Notes under the pieces: generated by a model
Told to the model about the DNA's origin: nothing
The model's input: only the letters and a program-made list of their open reading frames with translations
The model's database searches: none
Part shown: piece after piece, positions 7,866-13,117 of the stretch
How the letters are laid out: every line of letters starts with the position of its first letter
Numbering within the stretch: position 1 is the stretch's first letter
Program-made: the position numbers and the translations under genes
Assembly (NCBI GenBank): GCA_001311545.1
Contig: BBBL01000013.1
Coordinates: 1 to 13,117 of the forward strand
Source: Thermus kawarayensis JCM 12314
Lineage (GTDB): Bacteria; Deinococcota; Deinococci; Deinococcales; Thermaceae
DNA length: 13,117 nt
Direction of reading: 5' to 3'

Positions 7866-9589
7866 TTATGCGTTGGCCAATCGATAATAAGCTCCCCTTC
7901 CCTTGCTACCTGCGGGCTTAAGCTTGCCTGCTTTTACAAGCTTCTTCAGAAGGTAATATGCCTGATATTCCTTCAAGTGACAGAGTGTCGCAGCTTCTTT
8001 TCGAGTAATTCTCCCATGAGAACGCGCATAGCTCAGGATCATTTCTTCCATCTGCTGATGCTCGAAGCCCTTCATGCGCACGTAGGCCGCCTCTTCCCCC
8101 AGCCGGCGATACGTGGCAGCCGAGAGGTGATACGTCCGCCCTCGCCCCGTGCCTCGGGCCTCGATCAAGCCCGCTTCCACTAGGCGCTCCAGCACAGCCC
8201 GGGCTGCGGCCTCCGGCTTCTGGATAAGCCTCGCGGCTTCTTGCGTGGTCAACCGTCGCTCCTGCCAGAGGCCGTTGAGAACCAGCAACTCGTCAAGTCT
8301 TAAGGGACGGTGTGCTTGACTCTCCTCCACGATGAGCGCACGAAGTTGAGGTTGGTCTCTCCCCCGGGAAGCACGAGCACCACACTCTCGGGCGTGCTCT
8401 GCTCGTAGGAAGGGGCCGGACGCCCGTTGCGGAGCTGCTCCTCAAAGATGATGTCGATCCCACGCCCAGTCCGTTCAACAACCCCAGCCCGCTTGAAGGC
8501 ATCGGCCAGCAGAGGATTGCGTGGCCGCGGCGGAGCGACGAGCAGGTTGTCCAAGCGAATCCCCTCCGGGAAGCCGCCGGGGTTCGAGATCTCGATGCGG
8601 TCCTCATGCCACTGAACGTGCACCGCGCCCAAACGGGTGTAATCGCGGTGAATCAAGGCGTTAGCAAGCCCTTCGCGGAACGCTCGTTCGGAATAGTTCG
8701 GCACACCAATCCTCATGAGCCCAAAGGATACTTCCTCCTCATGATTCCGTGCTCGAAAACGGGTTAGAAGCTCCTCCATGGTCCGCAAGAGTGGCCAGCG
8801 GAAGAACTCGTTGACCTCCACGAGCGTTCCCCTAAGCACCTGGAAGGCCACCTCGTGGGTCGGGATGAACCGCTGCAGGGCCTCCTCCTTGCCGAAGAGC
8901 AGGAGACCCAACACGCGAACCGTCTTTACCTCGTGATTGGCCTCCACGGCACCGAGGGCCTTGGCCAGCTCTACATCAGGCAAGCCCAGAAGGCTTTTGT
9001 CGCCTTGGCCGCGGCTTTCCCGGATGAAGCGCCGGAAGCGCTCAAACTCCAGGGGATCCAAATCGCTCCAAGAAGCCCCCTCGACCGGTAACACCGAGTA
9101 ATCCAGGGCTCCGCGATGGGCCAACGCCGCCTGCATTTCGTGGAAGTGGTAGGGCAAGCATTCCGGCCTTCCCGTGCCCCCAATAGCCCGCCGTTTGTAG
9201 ATGCCCTCGGCCGTCCCTACGGGCATTGTTGCCGGTGGCACCTCGATCACGAGCACAGGCTTGCCTTCAAATTCAACCACCCAAACGCGGCAACTGAGGG
9301 AAGGACGCGTCCGGTTCGCGATCAAGGCCTGAATGCGCGGGGGATCTATACCCCCGGCATGCCGGGGGCGGGCACCCGTCACCCGGCCATCGTCCTCGAC
9401 GCCGATGAGGACGTAACCCATCTCTTGCGTAGGACGATTGGCCATACATACGACCGTTTCCAACAGCTCGTTGTCGGAGAGCTGCTTTCTCTCTTCCCCC
9501 TTGAACTCAACGGTCAGGGCCTCCCCCAGTGCGATGAGTTCTCGGACTAATTCCGGAGTCATTGGATCGATTACCCTCCCTGGTTCCAT
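7866..9589 (-). CDS. AlbA_2 / GHKL ATPase-like protein with C-terminal winged helices (one frame break)
   Basis: Reconstructed length is about 574 residues. ATG 9589-9587 lies four bases after the helicase stop; ATG 9562 is an alternative. Residues ~24-150 form an AlbA_2 (Schlafen-like) domain: ALTVEFKGEERKQLSDNELL, then GYVLIGVEDDGRVTG and a TAEGIYKRRAIGG segment. Residues ~300-375 match the ATPase-like domain found in RecG-annotated AlbA_2 proteins: REGLANALIHRDYTRLGAV, EISNPGGFPEGI and ERTGRGIDIIF. After a missing base at about 8336-8338 the frame continues from VEESQAHRPLRLDELLVLN into two winged-helix-like modules (RRLTTQEAARLIQKPEAAAR and GRITRKEAATLC). They could be taken for a separate regulator, but NFVR-LIVEESQ joins smoothly. 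G+C is lower than in neighbouring genes, especially over the last ~250 bases. It probably senses or regulates through DNA binding; the exact function is unknown. Confidence 0.85.
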
Positions 9590-9593
9590 TGGA

Positions 9594-12500
9594 TCAGCTG
9601 CCCTCCGCCGCCTTCTTCCAGTCGGTGACCACGTAGCGCACCACGTCCACCACCTCCTTGGGCACGAGCTTGGCCGCCGGGTTTTGCACCCGGTGGAGCA
9701 CCGGGCGGGTGGCGGCGTGCTCCACGACATAGAGCCAGTAGTCGTCCCCCAGGCGCTGAGCCATCACCCACTCGTTGGGGGTCAGTGCCACGGGGCCCGT
9801 GGCGGCCCGCGCCTTGACCTCGATGTAGCGGACGGCCCCCTCGGGGGACACGGAACGGATGTCGTAGCCCAGGTTCTCGCGGGAGATGTCCTCGGGCGCC
9901 CACCCCGCTTCCCGCTCGTACCGCAAGGCCACCTCCATGCCGATGGCCTCCACCTCGGGGTCGGGGCGCGTGACCGCTTCCCCCTTGGTCAGGGGCACCA
10001 CCCGGGCCACGCCGAGGATCCGGGGAGCGGCCGGGGTCAGGTTGAGCTCCCGCCGTATCGCCTCCTCCAGCTTCTTCTTGCGGGCCTCCAGCTCCTCCTT
10101 CCGCCGCCTTTCGTTCTGGAGGGTCGCCTCGGGGATGTTTTCTCCCTGGGCCCGGCGGGTCTCGTACTCCACCAGCTTGGCCTCGGAGTCCAGGAGCATC
10201 CGCTCCAGGGAACGCAGGCCGTAGCGGCGCTTCACCTCGGCGTCCCGTTCCCGCCAGGCCAAAAGCTCCTGGCGGTAGCTCGAGGGCGTTCTGGATGGCG
10301 AAGCCACCACGCGCCCCTCGTCCAAAGCGCTTCCGTCCAAGGAGGCCCCCTCGGGGGGGAGAGGCTTCAGGTCCCAAAGGACCGAAGGGTGAACGAGGCG
10401 GAGCTCCCCCGCTTCGGACTGGTAGACGGTGAAGAGGCGCTTGCCCGCCACCTGGTTCTCTCCGTCGCGGACCTCCACCTCCAAAAACCAGAGGAAGCCC
10501 TCGAGTCTCCCATCGGGGTCGGCGAAGAGGGCCCCACGCCTCAGCTCCTCCTCGGACCGGGCCAGAAGCCGCTCAATGAGGGCCTCCAAAAGGGGATGCC
10601 CGGGGGCCACGAGGACCGCCTGGTGCCTCCGGGCCAAGTCCTTGGAGAAGGCCAGCTTCCGGTACTCGGTGAAGACCTCGCCGTAGCGGTCCTTGAACTC
10701 CCGGGGGAGGTCCCGTAGCTCATGGGGAACGCGCGGCACACGCCACAAGCCGTCCTCGCGCCGCTCCAGGGGCACGCCCAAGAACCTGCAGGCTCGCTCA
10801 AAGAAGCGCTCAATGTATTCCGGCACCAGGCGGTTCTCCCGGGCCCTCCGCTCCTCCCCCAGAACCCGGGTGAGGTCAATGTGGCGCACCGCCAAGGCCT
10901 CGAGGGCCGCCTCCCGCACCCGCTGGACCGCCTCTTGGTCGGGCACGGCCTCAATCTCGCGGACGATCTCGTCCAGGGTGCGCCGGTTGGCGATGGCCTC
11001 CACAATCAGCTCCTTCAGGCTCTTCCCGAGAAGCACCTCCCCCACCACGTCAAAGACCCGATCGCTCCCCAGGGCTTCCTGGATCTCCCTGAGCTTGCGG
11101 AAGAGGGCCTCGAGGACCTTCCCCTCGCGGGTGTCCATGGCCACCAGGTTGTAGATGTGCACCTCCTTGGTTTGGCCGTAGCGGTGGACCCGCCCCATCC
11201 GCTGCTCCAGGCGGTTGGGGTTCCAGGGGATATCGTAGTTGACCATGAGGGAGCAGAACTGGAGGTTGATGCCCTCCCCGCCCGCCTCGGTGGACACCAT
11301 CACCTGGGCCCGTTCGCGAAACTCGTGCTCGGCCCGGATGCGGGCGTCCAGGTCCATACCCCCGTGGAGGGAGACCACGGAGTAGCCCCACCCCCGAAGC
11401 TTCTCCACGAGGTACTCCAGGGTTTCCCGGGACTCGGTGAAGATGAGGAGCTTTTCGCCCGTCTGCTGGAGCCTTTCGTCCTCCATGACCTCCCGGAGCT
11501 TGCGCAACTTGGTCTCAATCTCCAGCCGCTCGGCCCGCCGGGCCAAGGCGATGAGCTCGTCCAGCTGGGCGATCTCGCGCTCCAGCTCCTCCCGGGTCTC
11601 GGCCGCGGTGAGTTGCTCCACCAGATCCTCTTCCCGCCTGAGGCGCTCCAGCTCCTCCAGGTCCTCCAGGGCCTCCTCGTCCACCTCGCCCCGCTCCGCA
11701 AGCCACCGGCCCACCTCCAAAAGCTGGGCGAGCCGCTCCCGGCGCCTTTCCAGGGAGCGGCGCACGGCCCGCACGCTGGAGGCCAGCCTCCGCTGCAGGA
11801 TGAGAAGCGCGAAGGCCACGTTCCGCTTCTCCCTGGCCAGGGCCTTGTTGTAGGAGGCCTCCACGTAGCTGGTGACGGCGTTGTAGAGGAGCTTCTCCTC
11901 GTCGCTCAGGTAGTAGGTCACCGTAGAGACCTTGCGAGGCGGGAAGAGGTGCCTCCCCTGGAAGTCCCTCAGGTCTTCCTTCAGCCGACGCAGGAAGAGG
12001 GGGTTGTCTTTCCTGGAAATGGATTCAAGAAGAAGCTCCCGGGAGGCAAAAAAAGCCGGGCTCCAGCAAGTCCAGAAAGAGGCGGAAGTTCTCCGGGTCT
12101 CCCCGGTGGGGCGTGGCCGTCAGGAAGAGCAGAAACTGGCTGGTGCGGGAAAGGAGCTCCCCAAGGCGGTAGCGCTCCGTCTTCTGGGTCTTCTCCCCGT
12201 AGCGGTAGGCGGTCATCTTGTGGGCCTCGTCCACGATCACCAGGTCCCAGTGGGCCTCGGCCAAGGAGGCGAGCACCTCGTCCCGCTTGGCGAAGTCCAT
12301 GGAGGTGATCGCCTGAGGGTGCTCCCGCCAGACGTTACGGCCCCAGTTGGCCTCCACCAGCCCCCGGTCCACCACCAGGAAGGTCTCGGCGAAGCGCTCT
12401 TTCATCTCGCGGCGCCACTGGTCCTTGAGGTGGCCAGGCGCCACGATCAGGGTGCGCTGGACCAGGCCCCGGTACTTCAGCTCCTTGAGCAAAAGCCCCG

Positions 12501-12923
12501 CCATGATGGTCTTGCCCGCCCCCGGATCGTCGGCGAGCAGAAAGCGCACCCGCGGGTTGCGGAGGATGTAGAAGTAGACCGCTCGATCTGGTGGGGCAGC
12601 GGGTCAATCTGGGAGACGTTCACGGCAAAAAGGGGGTCAAACTGCTGGGCGAAGCGGATGCGGTGCCCCTCCACCGCCAGGAAAAAGCCCTCGGCCTGGC
12701 CCCGAAAGTCCCGTCCTACGCTTGCCCGGAACCGCCGGAGGCTCCCCAGGTCCTGGACGGAGAGGACACGGTCGTAGTACTCCCGGGTGCGAAGGCCCAC
12801 GGCCTCGAGGCGGAAGAGGTTGTCCCACACTTGGACCTGGAGAACGCGGACGGGCTCGGGAAAGCAATCGCCCTCCAGGATGTCCCCGGGGCGGAGATCC
12901 ATTGGGTCTAAAGCGGAACCCAT
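9594..12923 (-). CDS. SNF2-family helicase with C-terminal DUF3883 domain (DrmD-like; frame breaks)
   Basis: Reconstructed length is about 1,110 residues. ATG 12923-12921 has GGGAG eight bases upstream. Helicase motifs in order: DDPGAGKTIM (Walker A, 12531-12502), VIVDEAHKM (DEAH, about 12240-12214), LFLTATPHRG (about 12129-12100), a charged coiled coil (about 11770-11475), STEAGGEGINLQ (about 11294-11259) and RMGRVHRYGQ (11201-11172). A coiled coil (about 10150-10060) precedes a DUF3883-like domain, GYDIRSVSPEGAVRYIEVKA and onward (about 9870-9730). Its D...ExK arrangement suggests a nuclease fold. Breaks occur at about 12581-12584 (missing base) and in the A7 run at 12048-12054. A compensated pair near 10303 and 10279 is likely. 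SNF2-DUF3883 helicases are common in defence islands and resemble DrmD of class 1 DISARM. It should act as the DNA translocase of this locus. Confidence 0.92.
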
Positions 12924-12946
12924 TGCACCTACTCCCTCTGGAAAGA

Positions 12947-12974
12947 AGTATATATAACGCTTTTTTTCTTATAA
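12947..12974 (-). promoter_or_regulatory. Promoter of the helicase-led operon
   Basis: On the minus strand a -35-like TTATAA (12974-12969) is separated by 16 bases from a -10 TATACT (12952-12947, five of six consensus). The spacer contains an A7 tract, so the whole stretch is unusually AT-rich. A start near 12940 gives a leader of about 17 bases containing the GGGAG ribosome site (12936-12932) and the ATG at 12923. This is the best-formed promoter in the window. Confidence 0.55.
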
Positions 12975-13001
12975 CCCCCCCTCCACCCTGCGCTTCCTGG
13001 G

Positions 13002-13015
13002 GTTCTATGCAGAAC
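13002..13015. repeat. Short perfect inverted repeat after the upstream gene
   Basis: GTTCT, a four-base loop ATGC, then AGAAC: a five-base-pair stem that touches the stop codon of the partial gene at the right edge. On the plus strand it is followed by TACTTTT. On the minus strand it is followed by CCCC, so it is a poor terminator for the minus-strand gene. It may be a weak transcription terminator or chance. Confidence 0.25.
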
Positions 13016-13117
13016 TACTTTTGCCCCAGGCTCCGCAGAGGGGCCGCCCCGTCCCGGAGGAGAAGCCTGGAGGCCTGGAGGAGGCGGAACTCCTGGGGGA
13101 GGCCAGGGACTCGGGGG
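13015..13117 (-). CDS. C-terminal end of an unidentified gene (partial)
   Basis: Thirty-three codons open from the window edge to TAG 13017-13015, beginning PRVPGLPQEFRLLQASRLLL and ending RSLGQK. Roughly four in five codons end in G or C, matching the genes to its left. The opposite strand is also open here (LRFLGFYAELLLPQAP and onward) but with weaker codon bias and no usable start nearby. I do not recognise the product. It ends about 40 bases upstream of the helicase promoter. Confidence 0.45.
   Translation of the reverse strand, partial: PRVPGLPQEFRLLQASRLLLRDGAAPLRSLGQK

Noticed and set aside
7866..8330. Separate winged-helix regulator gene
   Set aside because: It joins smoothly to the AlbA_2 protein with one added base, and no convincing ribosome site precedes its own start.
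9438..10718. Plus-strand open frame of 426 codons opposite the end of the helicase
   Set aside because: Antisense shadow; it also runs across the helicase/AlbA_2 gene boundary, which is unlikely for a real gene.
10722..12308. Long plus-strand open frame of 528 codons opposite the helicase
   Set aside because: It lies antisense to a helicase with clear SNF2 motifs; high GC leaves the opposite strand free of stops. Its translation is rich in Leu, Gly, His and Pro with no recognisable domain.
1129..12923. Calling the locus a DISARM or BREX system outright
   Set aside because: Only the SNF2 helicase, methylase and P-loop ATPase types overlap; the defining DrmB/DrmC or PglZ/BrxL genes are not visible in the window.
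1..13117. CRISPR arrays, tRNA or rRNA genes, insertion sequences, attachment sites
   Set aside because: I looked for regularly spaced repeats, tRNA-like segments, transposase motifs and paired terminal repeats and saw none.

Overview
The window is very GC-rich DNA with a strong preference for G/C-ending codons (CTC, CTG, GCC, GAG, CGG). Its Arg/Glu/Leu-rich proteins look like those of Thermus or a close Deinococcota relative; this is inferred from composition and protein style, not from a marker gene. Every gene I can support lies on the minus strand, so transcription runs from high to low coordinates.

Layout, from upstream (right) to downstream (left). 13117-13015: the C-terminal end of an unidentified gene. 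12974-12947: a recognisable promoter. 12923-9594: a large SNF2-type helicase with a C-terminal DUF3883 nuclease-like domain. 9589-7866: an AlbA_2 / GHKL-ATPase-like / winged-helix protein. 7865-7806: a short AT-rich gap. 7805-7378: a small PD-(D/E)XK nuclease-like protein that runs in frame into a DUF1156 adenine DNA methyltransferase (7377-4593). 4534-4213 and 4216-3833: an MntA/HepT toxin-antitoxin pair. 3820-1129: a DUF499 P-loop ATPase, followed by a possible short coding tail (1128-996). The left edge is a separate unit: a promoter near 947-942, LemA (899-369) and the start of a DUF3137 membrane protein (365 to beyond position 1).

The block from 12923 to 1129 looks like a multi-gene anti-phage or restriction-modification-like island. 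It combines a DNA translocase, a modification enzyme with its own nuclease-like partner, two further ATPases and an embedded toxin-antitoxin. It shares part types with DISARM (SNF2 helicase plus adenine methylase) and BREX/Pgl (large P-loop ATPase plus methylase). It lacks the visible DrmA/DrmB/DrmC and PglZ/BrxL components of those systems, so I would treat it as a distinct architecture.

The main caveat is the reading frames. Nearly every gene is interrupted by one-base indels, about 25 in total: 11 in the DUF499 gene and 7 in the methylase. Most are missing bases, many in homopolymers or GGC-type contexts. Catalytic motifs, codon bias and frame-to-frame continuity are preserved on both sides of each break, and the non-defence genes at the left edge are affected too. 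I therefore think most are sequence errors rather than gene decay. Coordinates below give the reconstructed gene span with the break positions named.
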